This document shows positions 14,581 through 22,322 of a stretch of DNA of 32,186 nt, piece by piece; position 1 is the stretch's first letter, and each line of letters begins with the position of its first letter. The stretch spans positions 1-32,186 of the IMG/VR virus record IMGVR_UViG_3300025138_012222. One strand, given 5' to 3'. Below the pieces are notes generated by a model. That model worked only from the letters and a program-made list of their open reading frames with translations, did no database searches and was not told where the DNA came from. The position numbers and the translations under genes are program-made. Source of the DNA: a virus.

Positions 14581-15770
14581 TGCAATTTTATAATCCTAAC
14601 ATAGACAAAAGCAAATATGTTATCGCAACATATTTTATGAAATCAAGAAATGCTGACCTAAGGAAAGTTTCATGGGATTTAGCAATTGGTCAAAGTGTTG
14701 GAAATCCAAATGTGCGAAACCGTTGGGAAACCGAAGAACTTTTTGAACGATCATCTTGTGTAATTGTCCACGAAAAAGATAATTTGAAAGGGTTGACTGA
14801 AGGCAAAGTTAAAATTGCTTTTCCTATTATCAACACAGACTGGGAAGGTGACGGCATAAGTCATTTGCTGTGCCAATTGATGGGCGGACAAATGGACATA
14901 GACACATTTGATTCTTGTAGATTGATAGACCTTGAATTTCCTGCAGAGATAAAATCTAAATTTTTAGGTCCAAAATATGGTATCTCTGGCATGAGAGAAT
15001 ATACCGGGCAGTATGACAAACCATTTTCCGGAGCAATTGTTAAACCAAAAACAGGCATGGATGCAAATACACTATTAGACATGGTGAAAGAACTTGTAGA
15101 CGGAGGATGTGATTTTATTAAAGAAGATGAAATTATGAGTAATCCAAGTTTTTGTCCAATAGAAGAAAGGGTGCCATTAATTGCAGATTGGATGGCAAAA
15201 CAGAGTAAAAAAGTTGTATATGCTGTATGTATAAATGGTGATCATGATCACATATTAAAAAGAGCCACTAAAGTTTCAGAATTAGGCGGAAATGCTGTAC
15301 ACGTAAACTTTTGGGCAGGACTAGGAGTATATGGAGCAATACGTAGACTTGATCTTCCGTTGTTTATACACTTTCAGAAGTCAGGGGACAAAGTTATTAC
15401 AGATACTAGACATGCATTTGGTATAGACTGGAACGTTATCTGTCAGTTGGCTGGAATGCAAGGAGTTGATACCATACACGCAGGCATGTGGGGAGGATAT
15501 CTTAGTGATGATGAAGACGATCTTAAAAAAACTATTTCAACACTGCACAACCACAATGTCGTGCCAGCACTCAGTTGTGGAATGCATCCTGGGTTGGTAC
15601 AAGCAAATGTGAGACAGTTTGGCAATGATTTTATTGCAAATGTAGGTGGAGCAATACATGGACATCCAGGAGGCACTTTGGCAGGAGCAAAAGCCATGCG
15701 TCAATCAGTAGACAAAACTGGCGGAGATGAGTATGAACAAGCAATTGCTAAATGGGGCCTAATAAAATAA
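14580..15770 (+). CDS. RuBisCO-like protein (form IV-like, non-carboxylating)
   Basis: RuBisCO large-subunit fold, 396 aa. The active-site strand KPFSGAIVKPKTG matches RuBisCO GxxxKPKxG, with K155 and K157 (spinach K175, K177). FIKEDE has the carbamylated Lys K181 and the metal ligands D183 and E184 (K201, D203, E204). H300 in DTIHAG matches H327. S332/G334 (LSCGMH) and GG356-357 (NVGGAIHGHPGG) match the phosphate-binding loops. But the loop-6 Lys (K334) is Tyr307 (GMWGGYLSD), the H294-R295 pair is Q-K (IHFQKSGD), and the N-terminal TTW and Asn123 contacts are missing. So it should not fix CO2; RuBisCO-like proteins typically enolise or isomerise sugar-like phosphates. It is coupled to a nucleotidyltransferase upstream and an unknown gene downstream. 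Confidence 0.92.
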   Translation: MQFYNPNIDKSKYVIATYFMKSRNADLRKVSWDLAIGQSVGNPNVRNRWETEELFERSSCVIVHEKDNLKGLTEGKVKIAFPIINTDWEGDGISHLLCQLMGGQMDIDTFDSCRLIDLEFPAEIKSKFLGPKYGISGMREYTGQYDKPFSGAIVKPKTGMDANTLLDMVKELVDGGCDFIKEDEIMSNPSFCPIEERVPLIADWMAKQSKKVVYAVCINGDHDHILKRATKVSELGGNAVHVNFWAGLGVYGAIRRLDLPLFIHFQKSGDKVITDTRHAFGIDWNVICQLAGMQGVDTIHAGMWGGYLSDDEDDLKKTISTLHNHNVVPALSCGMHPGLVQANVRQFGNDFIANVGGAIHGHPGGTLAGAKAMRQSVDKTGGDEYEQAIAKWGLIK

Positions 15771-16489
15771 TGAAATCTGATGAGATTGCTGTTTGCGTCT
15801 CAGGACTTGCTCGACCGGGATACAAAAAAGCATTAGAAATTGCAAAAAAAGTTTTTCCATTTGATACCTTTTACATGCAGTGGCAAGGTTATGAAGCACC
15901 AGAAGTAGAAGATTGTCGTTTTTTTGAAGAGCCTGTTTACAACTATCATAATCTTACAGAAACAAAATACAAACCAGACTGCCATATATGGCGCAGATAC
16001 ACAAAACCTGCTGTAGGTAAAATTTACAAGAGAACAGGATTGTATGAAAAAACGAAACACAATTCCAAACAGACACTTGCACACTATTGGTTGACCAAAA
16101 CACTTCCAGAAAAATACAAAACTATAATAAAGTTAAGATATGACACTTTACTCAGTTTAAAGGAAGATTTTATGCCTTTGTTGGAAAAAACTGTGAAAGA
16201 TCAAACTGTTATTGGCATTGCAGGAAGTGCTCCTGGTATTGATGTTGATGCTCCATTAAAGATACACACATATCAAGACTGTAAAAGATGTCCTGGACCA
16301 TATCTTTGGGACCACATAATATTTCATCCTAGATACAAATTACAGAATGTGGAAAAACTTTTTAACGAGCAAAATCTTATGGGTGCTGAATGGGGATGGT
16401 ATCAAGTGTTACATCATCAGTGGGAAGATCACAACTATCTCAATGTGCAAGGTGGTAATGTATTGACAGCACATGCAAATCCTGTATAA
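15770..16489 (+). CDS. Putative glycosyltransferase-like protein (239 aa)
   Basis: The start is ATG 15770, which shares its A with the stop of the RuBisCO-like gene (TAATG). The protein begins EIAVCVSGLARPGYKKALEIA, resembling sugar-transfer or exostosin-like proteins that open with VCxSGxxR. It contains IIKLRYDTLLSLKEDF, an R-x-D type motif (KLRYD) common in phage and bacterial glycan-locus proteins of this size. The C-terminus has WDHIIFHPRY and GAEWGWYQVL. No membrane segment is seen. The fold is probably GT-A like, but the family is not certain. The promoter of the following gene is inside its last 30 bases. Confidence 0.7.
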   Translation: MKSDEIAVCVSGLARPGYKKALEIAKKVFPFDTFYMQWQGYEAPEVEDCRFFEEPVYNYHNLTETKYKPDCHIWRRYTKPAVGKIYKRTGLYEKTKHNSKQTLAHYWLTKTLPEKYKTIIKLRYDTLLSLKEDFMPLLEKTVKDQTVIGIAGSAPGIDVDAPLKIHTYQDCKRCPGPYLWDHIIFHPRYKLQNVEKLFNEQNLMGAEWGWYQVLHHQWEDHNYLNVQGGNVLTAHANPV

Positions 16490-16490
16490 T
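16463..16490 (+). promoter_or_regulatory. Consensus promoter inside upstream gene; start on GTG
   Basis: TTGACA (16463-16468) and TATAAT (16485-16490) are perfect hexamers with 16-base spacing. Counting seven bases from the -10 box gives a transcript start at 16497, exactly the G of the GTG start codon, so the message would be leaderless. No Shine-Dalgarno sequence is present. Confidence 0.75.
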
Positions 16491-16496
16491 AACTGA

Positions 16497-17222
16497 GTGG
16501 ACACATATGATTATTATGGGTGGGATATCAGTGATAAGACACCTTTATATAAAAAATTATTAGAACAAAACTCAAACATAGTCGAAGAAGATTATGACGC
16601 AATTGATAGATTAATTAATCAATTTGTGAAAAACAAAAGTGTGGCGTTAGATATAGGTTGTCATTATGGATTTACTACGAAGTTCTTGTGCAGTAAATTT
16701 GCACACGTACACGCATTCGACTTTGATAATCACGTACACGAGTGTGCAAAACTTAACATGAAAAAATTCAATGTTACAAATGCTACATTTCATCCATATG
16801 GACTAGGCAAAGATAATAAATCTGTAGCCATTACAAATGTAGTGCAAAAATTAAAAAGAAAGACTAATGGTAAAATAAAGAGATGGGCAGTAGTAGGAGA
16901 CATAGGCACACATGTGGATACAAAAAATCAAGAAGATAAAACACAAAATATAAAAACACTTGACTCGCTGAACATAACCAATATTGGATTGATGATGATA
17001 GACACAGAAGGATATGAGTTGCATGTAATAAAAGGAGCTAGAGAAACAATTGCGAGAGACAAACCAGTAATTGTTTGTGAATATCATAAAGGTAAAAAAT
17101 TGACAAGAAGATATGGATATTATGCACATGACATCACAGAGTATTTGCGGGAACTAGGCTATAAATCAATAGGACATATAAACAGGGCAGACAAATTGTT
17201 TGTGCATGAAGGAGTACAATGA
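16497..17222 (+). CDS. FkbM-family methyltransferase (GTG start)
   Basis: S-adenosylmethionine-dependent O-methyltransferase of the FkbM type, typical for methylating hydroxyls on sugars or polyketides. In 241 residues, motif I is ALDIGCHYGFTT (~50-61), followed by VHAFDFDNHVHECAKLN (motif II) and the family hallmark MMIDTEGYELHVIKGA, then VIVCEYHKG. The GTG start is forced because it is the first start in frame after the previous stop, and a consensus promoter points exactly to it. It overlaps the next gene by four bases (ATGA). There are three FkbM genes in this window (also 18510 and 28014), all different, which suggests several methylation positions. Confidence 0.88.
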   Translation: MDTYDYYGWDISDKTPLYKKLLEQNSNIVEEDYDAIDRLINQFVKNKSVALDIGCHYGFTTKFLCSKFAHVHAFDFDNHVHECAKLNMKKFNVTNATFHPYGLGKDNKSVAITNVVQKLKRKTNGKIKRWAVVGDIGTHVDTKNQEDKTQNIKTLDSLNITNIGLMMIDTEGYELHVIKGARETIARDKPVIVCEYHKGKKLTRRYGYYAHDITEYLRELGYKSIGHINRADKLFVHEGVQ

Positions 17223-17770
17223 CAAAAATAATACTAACTGACATAGACGGAGTTTGTTTGGATTGGAGCAAACAATTTAACAAATATCTAGAATTTTACC
17301 ATCCAGGCAAAAGTGTCAATGATCCTACTGAATACAGTGACTATGCTCACATAGAAAAAGAAATGCAGGCACACAATCATTCAGCCTGGTTCGGATACAT
17401 GGAACCGTTGCGTGATGCCGCAGAAACTCTTAATAGACTGTCAGCAGAAGGATGGGAAGTGCATGGTTGCACAGCAATGGGACATGATCCATATGCTATT
17501 TCATTAAGGAAAAGAAATCTTGAAATGTTTTTTCCTAATGTGTTTAATCGCCTAGACACAGTTGGATTCGGGCAAGGCAAAGAAGAATGGTTGGAAAAGT
17601 ATAGGGGACAAGAATGTATATGGGTAGAAGACAAATGGGCCAATGCTCTAGTAGGTGCTTCCATGGGTATAAAAACATTTCTTATGCGTCATTCATACAA
17701 TGCATCATATGATGATAAACGCATTGTCAAGGTTGACAACTGGCAACAGATATATTACTATATAAATTGA
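17219..17770 (+). CDS. HAD-superfamily phosphatase
   Basis: Aspartate-based phosphohydrolase, 183 aa. Motif I is LTDIDGVCLDW with nucleophile D8 and D10. The conserved region ECIWVEDKWANALVGASMGIKTFLM gives the acidic motif IV pair and the typical G-I-K end. The cap is small and helical, as in 5'-nucleotidase-type phage HAD proteins. In this block it may dephosphorylate a sugar phosphate. It is translated by coupling from the methyltransferase (ATGA). The promoter of the next gene overlaps its 3' end. Confidence 0.82.
   Translation: MTKIILTDIDGVCLDWSKQFNKYLEFYHPGKSVNDPTEYSDYAHIEKEMQAHNHSAWFGYMEPLRDAAETLNRLSAEGWEVHGCTAMGHDPYAISLRKRNLEMFFPNVFNRLDTVGFGQGKEEWLEKYRGQECIWVEDKWANALVGASMGIKTFLMRHSYNASYDDKRIVKVDNWQQIYYYIN
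17733..17761 (+). promoter_or_regulatory. Candidate promoter for the gene at 17772
   Basis: TTGACA (17733-17738) is perfect; the best -10 at 17-base spacing is TACTAT (17756-17761). The start would be about 17768, four bases before ATG 17772. Weaker than the other promoters. Confidence 0.45.
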
Positions 17771-17771
17771 C

Positions 17772-18503
17772 ATGACAGAAATGAAAGTATTCATAGGCTG
17801 GGATTCCAGAGAAGACATAGCCTACCAGGTAGCAAAATACACTATCCAAAAACATAACCCCGACGTTAAAGTATATCCACTTAAATTAGATACACTAAAA
17901 GAAATTGGTGCATACACTCGTGACGCGGATAAAAAAGCATCAACAGAATTTACATTCAGCAGATTTATGGTTCCATATCTTACAGGATACAAAGGATGGG
18001 CACTGTTTATTGATTGTGACTTCCTGTGCAAAGCAGATCTTAAGGATCTCTTCAATCAAGCAAATGACAACTATGCTGTCATGGTTGCTAAGCATGATTA
18101 CACACCAAAAGAAGGCACAAAAATGGATGGCAAACAACAGTTGCAGTATCCAAGAAAGAACTGGTCATCATGTGTGTTGTGGAACTGCGAACACCCTGCT
18201 AATAAACTGCTAGATCTTAATGCACTCAACAGCAACGATGGATTATGGCATCACAGATTTGTTTGGTGTGCTGATAACGAAGTAGGTCAACTATCACATG
18301 AATGGAACTGGCTAACTGATTGGTATGAAGAGCCAACTGATGGTGCACCAAAAATGTTGCATTACACAGAAGGCGGTCCTTGGTTCGATCATCTACAAGA
18401 TGTACCTTATGCTAAAGACTGGCTTGATGCAAGAGCAGAATACGAAGCATCACTAGGTGACACTGTACAAGATAAAATTGCAAAAGATGATGGTGGCTGG
18501 TAG
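17772..18503 (+). CDS. Glycosyltransferase, GT8-like (DCD motif)
   Basis: The start MKVFIGWDSREDIAYQVAKYTI is typical of GT8-like bacterial transferases (hydrophobic strand, then W-D-S-R). The metal motif is FIDCDFLCKADLKDLF with D81-x-D83, followed by NWSSCVLWNC, and the C-terminal HYTEGGPWF fits the conserved H-x-x-G-x-K/P-W region of GT8 that binds the donor phosphates. The 243-residue protein has no membrane segment. It is a different subgroup from the GT pair at 12301 and 30904. ATG 17772 is one base after the stop of the HAD gene. Confidence 0.83.
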   Translation: MTEMKVFIGWDSREDIAYQVAKYTIQKHNPDVKVYPLKLDTLKEIGAYTRDADKKASTEFTFSRFMVPYLTGYKGWALFIDCDFLCKADLKDLFNQANDNYAVMVAKHDYTPKEGTKMDGKQQLQYPRKNWSSCVLWNCEHPANKLLDLNALNSNDGLWHHRFVWCADNEVGQLSHEWNWLTDWYEEPTDGAPKMLHYTEGGPWFDHLQDVPYAKDWLDARAEYEASLGDTVQDKIAKDDGGW

Positions 18504-18509
18504 TCACTT

Positions 18510-19196
18510 GTGCCCAAACTAAGAACAACATCAGATAAAAATTTTACAGCAAAAGTTTTTAATAAATCTTGTTCATTTGTAAATTTAAAAAATGAACCCA
18601 CCTACGTACAAAGCAGAGTATCGAGAATACTCACCAAAGAGCCTGAAACTATAGAGTGGATCGGTTCAATGTCCAAAAATTCTGTATTTTTTGACATTGG
18701 CGCAAATATAGGTATCTACACAATAAGTGCCGGTTTGCTAGGCATTCAAACATATGCATTTGAGCCACATGCTGGCAACTATTTTTTATTGTGTCAAAAT
18801 ATCAACATAAACAATTTTAAAAACGTCACTGCTTATTGTGTTGGACTAGGTCAGGACACAAACTTTTCACACATCAACATCAAGAATTATCATCCAGGAG
18901 TTGCAGACAATGTCATCGATCAAGAAGGGCAGTTCACTCATGGTGTTGTACAAAAAACACTTGATGATGTTGTGTTGTTACTAAAACAACCCACTCATAT
19001 AAAGATTGATGTAGATGGATATGAATCTAATGTGTTAAATGGTGCTACAGAAACATTAAAAAATGCAACTTCAGTGTTGTTTGAAATTAGTGATCAACAT
19101 TTGCACATAGTGGATAAAATGCTGTCTTTTGGTTATAAAATAAAAGGCAAATATAAACGCAACGAAAAAGAAAACAATTATATTTTTTCTAAATAA
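18510..19196 (+). CDS. FkbM-family methyltransferase (GTG start)
   Basis: 228 aa. Motif I VFFDIGANIGIYT at ~59-71, then TYAFEPHAGNYFLLCQNI (motif II, acidic residue contacting SAM) and IKIDVDGYESNVLNGATETL, the FkbM hallmark, then VLFEIS. The GTG at 18510 is the first plausible start after the previous stop six bases before; no ATG is available near the family's usual N-terminus. It is convergent with the minus-strand oxygenase and the two coding regions overlap by 8 bases at their ends. It probably methylates a sugar hydroxyl. Confidence 0.87.
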   Translation: MPKLRTTSDKNFTAKVFNKSCSFVNLKNEPTYVQSRVSRILTKEPETIEWIGSMSKNSVFFDIGANIGIYTISAGLLGIQTYAFEPHAGNYFLLCQNININNFKNVTAYCVGLGQDTNFSHINIKNYHPGVADNVIDQEGQFTHGVVQKTLDDVVLLLKQPTHIKIDVDGYESNVLNGATETLKNATSVLFEISDQHLHIVDKMLSFGYKIKGKYKRNEKENNYIFSK

Positions 19197-19797
19197 AACG
19201 TTTGCCTCGTTTGTCACTCATAATAAAGTAATTCAACGTTATTCTATTAGTTGATTCACTACTTTCATACGAGTGCCAAGTTTTGCCTTTTTCACCACAA
19301 AAAACAAATGTCGAATTTGGTTTCCAAGGTGCTTCTGCTATAAAACTAGACTCATTTTTTGTCGAATACATTTTTGTACCAATGTTTTTTATCGGTGTCA
19401 CATAAGTCACAGCCGACCAAATTTTTTCCAGTCCTTCTTCATGAATATCAAACTTATAAGGTAAAGGCGGTGTTATAGAAATGTGTGCATACACTGTTAA
19501 ACTATTGTACCATCTTGGATTCGTGTACAGGTCTTTGACCAATGCTTTTGCATTATCTAATATGGTTTTGCCTATGTCATACACTTCGTCATACAAATCA
19601 ATGCCATACTGATCAAATTCATCTGGAAATATAAATCTTAAATTACCACCATTGTCCATGTTAAGAAATTGTTGACATTGAGATTGTAATCTATCAAATA
19701 CATCTGTTGGAATAGTATCATCTATAATTTGGTGTTGCCATGGATCTTGCAACACAGGAGATGTCAGTATTTTATCTAGGAAGTATTGGCCTGCCAT
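19189..19797 (-). CDS. 2OG-Fe(II) oxygenase-like protein
   Basis: Oxygenases of this kind use 2-oxoglutarate and iron to hydroxylate proteins or small molecules, and they are common in marine T4-like phages. The 202-residue protein has a plausible facial triad: FDIHEEG gives H119-x-E121, then GKTWHSYES gives distal H175, and NRITLNYF gives R185 for 2-oxoglutarate binding. HxE instead of HxD is rarer but allowed. The strand pattern WSAVTYVTP...NSTFVFCGEKGKTWH fits a double-stranded beta helix. ATG at 19797 is chosen because a longer frame to 19881 would run over the start of asnB. The two genes then diverge with only 12 bases between their starts. Confidence 0.72.
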   Translation of the reverse strand: MAGQYFLDKILTSPVLQDPWQHQIIDDTIPTDVFDRLQSQCQQFLNMDNGGNLRFIFPDEFDQYGIDLYDEVYDIGKTILDNAKALVKDLYTNPRWYNSLTVYAHISITPPLPYKFDIHEEGLEKIWSAVTYVTPIKNIGTKMYSTKNESSFIAEAPWKPNSTFVFCGEKGKTWHSYESSESTNRITLNYFIMSDKRGKRFI

Positions 19798-19809
19798 ACA
19801 TATATTTAC

Positions 19810-21537
19810 ATGTGTGGTATATACGGCATAACAAAACGTGACCCCGAATTTATTAGATCCTATATAGATAGTTGCAGTCATAGAGGCCCAGATGGCTCAG
19901 ACATTTGGTATGACGATCACGTAACTTTAGGACACAATCTCTTATCAATTACTTCCGAACCTGAAGTTGGCAAACAACCATGGCACACTGATAAGGGTAA
20001 TATACTAATTTACAATGGAGAAATATTCAACTATGATCATGTGATATGGTTATATAGGAACAGCGGATGGATCCCAAAAACTACATGCGATACAGAATTA
20101 TTGGCATTTTTATTGGACTCATTTTATGTGGACATTATCAACAGCAACATTATTGATTCAATGCATGCCTATGCATACTATGATAAAGAACAAAAAACAA
20201 TTACACTGTCAAGAGATCATGCAGGAATAAAACCTCTGTTTTATGCAGAGACATCCGACGGATTAGTTTTTGGTTCTGAGATTAAAGGCATGATTGATAA
20301 AGTACCAGGCGCCAGATGTATTGATGAATTTGCAAGTGCATCAATGAGTTATTCAGGTATTAACATCTCTGCCAACACAATGTTCAAAGGCATCAAAAAA
20401 GTTTTACCAGGACAGACTCTAGTATATGACATTCACAAACAAAAATTTACCAGAACTTCGCGATGGGTTATTAAACCTACTTCTAAGAAAGGATTTGATC
20501 CAGAAGAATTTAGACAAGAAGTACATGAAACTGTTAAAATGTGTACGCTTGGTATGCGTAAATTTGGTGTGTTTCTATCAGGCGGTTTAGATTCAACTAT
20601 GATAGCACACGAACTAAACAAGATCCTACCATCTGTTGATTCTTTCACAAATGAAATGAATCCTAATGTTATTATAGGCGAGGATCATAACGATGATGCC
20701 AAACATGCAAAATGGTTTGCTGATCACTATGGCTTCAATCATCATCCTATTCAAGTTACTCCCGAGACTGTCAAGTCTTGTTGGAATGACTCAATGTTCA
20801 CAATGGAGCAACCCGTGTATAATATGAGTATGCCAATGTATTATCACACCAACAAAGTGCTGAGTCAACACGATGTAGTAGTAACCATGGCCGGAGATAT
20901 GGGTGACGAATTATTAGGAGGTTATCCCAAATATTGGAAACTAAAAAACAACTTGCCTACATCATTTGAAGAATGTGTTTGGCGATGGATGCACAGAATA
21001 AAACGTCCTGTGCAATTGAGTAAAAAAGTCGATGCAAAAGCAATACATGGCGAACTGTGTAAAATTATCCCACAAGAACTTTGGAATCCGGAAGATCCTA
21101 TCAATTCTTATATGGCTATCGATTGCATCACACAAGTGCCTGAAGAATTCTTTTCCCGCAATGATCAGTTCGGGATGAAATTTGGCATGGAGGGAAGATT
21201 TCCTTTGGCTACTCAACGCTTTATGAAATACTGCATGGACATTCATTCTGATCATAAAATAGGCAAAGACAAATCTGATACAAAATTATTAAGCAAAATT
21301 GCATACAAAGGCCACATGCCTGATTACATCATAAACAAAATGAAAACAGGTTGGACTGTGCCTTTAATTTATTGGCTGGGCACAAACAAAGATTTGGATG
21401 ATTTTGCAATGTCATATATGAATGCAGATGACTGTTTAAAAAACACAGTGTCTATGGACAATTGGAAAAATAAAAAAACAAGAGTTATTTCTTGGATGAT
21501 GCGTTCTTGGGCACAGCGTTATTCAATGACACTGTGA
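19810..21537 (+). CDS. AsnB-like glutamine-dependent amidotransferase
   Basis: Two-domain asparagine-synthetase family protein, 575 aa. The start at MCGIYGI leaves Cys as the N-terminal nucleophile of the glutaminase. HRGPDGSD, IYNGEIFNY (N69 type) and CDTELL (D94 type) are present; the upstream extension to 19786 would bury the Cys and is rejected. The synthetase half has the P-loop VFLSGGLDST (SGGLDS at 257-262) and AGDMGDELLGGY. The Arg that binds glutamine in E. coli AsnB (AHERLSI) is replaced by Leu (GHNLLSI), which may lower glutamine use. In glycan loci such proteins often amidate uronic acids rather than make asparagine, so that is a fair inference here. It is convergent with the next gene, overlapping 19 bases. 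Confidence 0.88.
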   Translation: MCGIYGITKRDPEFIRSYIDSCSHRGPDGSDIWYDDHVTLGHNLLSITSEPEVGKQPWHTDKGNILIYNGEIFNYDHVIWLYRNSGWIPKTTCDTELLAFLLDSFYVDIINSNIIDSMHAYAYYDKEQKTITLSRDHAGIKPLFYAETSDGLVFGSEIKGMIDKVPGARCIDEFASASMSYSGINISANTMFKGIKKVLPGQTLVYDIHKQKFTRTSRWVIKPTSKKGFDPEEFRQEVHETVKMCTLGMRKFGVFLSGGLDSTMIAHELNKILPSVDSFTNEMNPNVIIGEDHNDDAKHAKWFADHYGFNHHPIQVTPETVKSCWNDSMFTMEQPVYNMSMPMYYHTNKVLSQHDVVVTMAGDMGDELLGGYPKYWKLKNNLPTSFEECVWRWMHRIKRPVQLSKKVDAKAIHGELCKIIPQELWNPEDPINSYMAIDCITQVPEEFFSRNDQFGMKFGMEGRFPLATQRFMKYCMDIHSDHKIGKDKSDTKLLSKIAYKGHMPDYIINKMKTGWTVPLIYWLGTNKDLDDFAMSYMNADDCLKNTVSMDNWKNKKTRVISWMMRSWAQRYSMTL

Positions 21538-22322
21538 GCGTACCCAGACGCCATTTCTTCTAATGTAAATTGACTGTGGGCCAAACTGTTCAACCATGGC
21601 TGTCTATCAAACGTTTGTAAATCTTCTATAGCATCTAGTGTGTTGCTTACAGGAAATGCCGCACATTCAGGACCGCACACAACTGGAATACCCTCCATTA
21701 TAGCAGTCACACCAACACCTGAATTAAAAGTTACTACACAATGTGCATCAGCAAGATCTTCTGCCAGTGCTTTATCTTCTTTTGTTTTGATAAAACCATT
21801 AATGGTTGTTACTCCGTCAATGCGTTTTACTTGTGGATTCATTGGCTTGTCTCTCACCACAATTTCACGGTCAGTTTTCTGTTTTAAAGCATCTACAGTG
21901 GTGTTGAGCCAATCCCGAGTATCAAACATCCACTCCATTGCTCCTGTGGGTGGACACACTATTACTTTGTTGCCTGATCGCCATGGTTTAATAGATTTGT
22001 TAAAGTGTTTGTGCCATCTGTCTGAAGTGCGATTCAACAACTTATTTTGCACATGATCATTTTTGGTTACTCTGTACCAGGATGGTTTTTTGTTATGTCC
22101 TGCATCAAAATAGGCATGATCAATAAAATAGTAATCATAATTTTTTTGTATGCATTTTTTAATCATATCGCCAGCGCCTCGTAAAACTCCTAAAAAAGCA
22201 TAAGTGTCATGGGGCATGTCTTGACCATCTTTGATTGGATTAATAATAGTACCGTCACAACCTTTGGCCCATGAATTTATTATTTTTTCTGTAGCAGGCC
22301 GCATTGTTCTAACGCATTTCAT
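21519..22322 (-). CDS. Capsule-transferase-like protein (paralogue 1)
   Basis: 267 aa. The C-terminal half contains VVTFNSGVGVTAIMEGIPVVCGP, the pattern (Ser/Asn, G-x-E-A/E, G-I/K-P-V) seen at the donor-binding site of capsule polysaccharide transferases of the KpsC/KpsS kind. It is followed by FDRQPWLNSLAHSQFTLEEMASG, a segment shared with the genes at 22309 and 23940. The N-terminus (YYFIDHAYFDAG) fits a GT-B-like first domain. No membrane segment. It overlaps the upstream minus-strand gene by 14 bases. Likely transfers or handles a sugar of the block's glycan; substrate unknown. Confidence 0.68.
   Translation of the reverse strand: MKCVRTMRPATEKIINSWAKGCDGTIINPIKDGQDMPHDTYAFLGVLRGAGDMIKKCIQKNYDYYFIDHAYFDAGHNKKPSWYRVTKNDHVQNKLLNRTSDRWHKHFNKSIKPWRSGNKVIVCPPTGAMEWMFDTRDWLNTTVDALKQKTDREIVVRDKPMNPQVKRIDGVTTINGFIKTKEDKALAEDLADAHCVVTFNSGVGVTAIMEGIPVVCGPECAAFPVSNTLDAIEDLQTFDRQPWLNSLAHSQFTLEEMASGYAHSVIE

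Noticed and set aside
14580-15770. Carbon-fixing RuBisCO
   Set aside because: Loop-6 Lys and several substrate contacts are missing, so carboxylase activity is not supported; called RuBisCO-like.
19786-19809. Extended start of the AsnB-like gene
   Set aside because: The family needs Cys directly after the initiator Met; MCGIYG at 19810 fits.
19798-19881. 28-residue N-terminal extension of the minus-strand oxygenase
   Set aside because: It would overlap the start of the AsnB-like gene by more than 70 bases and the added residues do not look like part of the fold.
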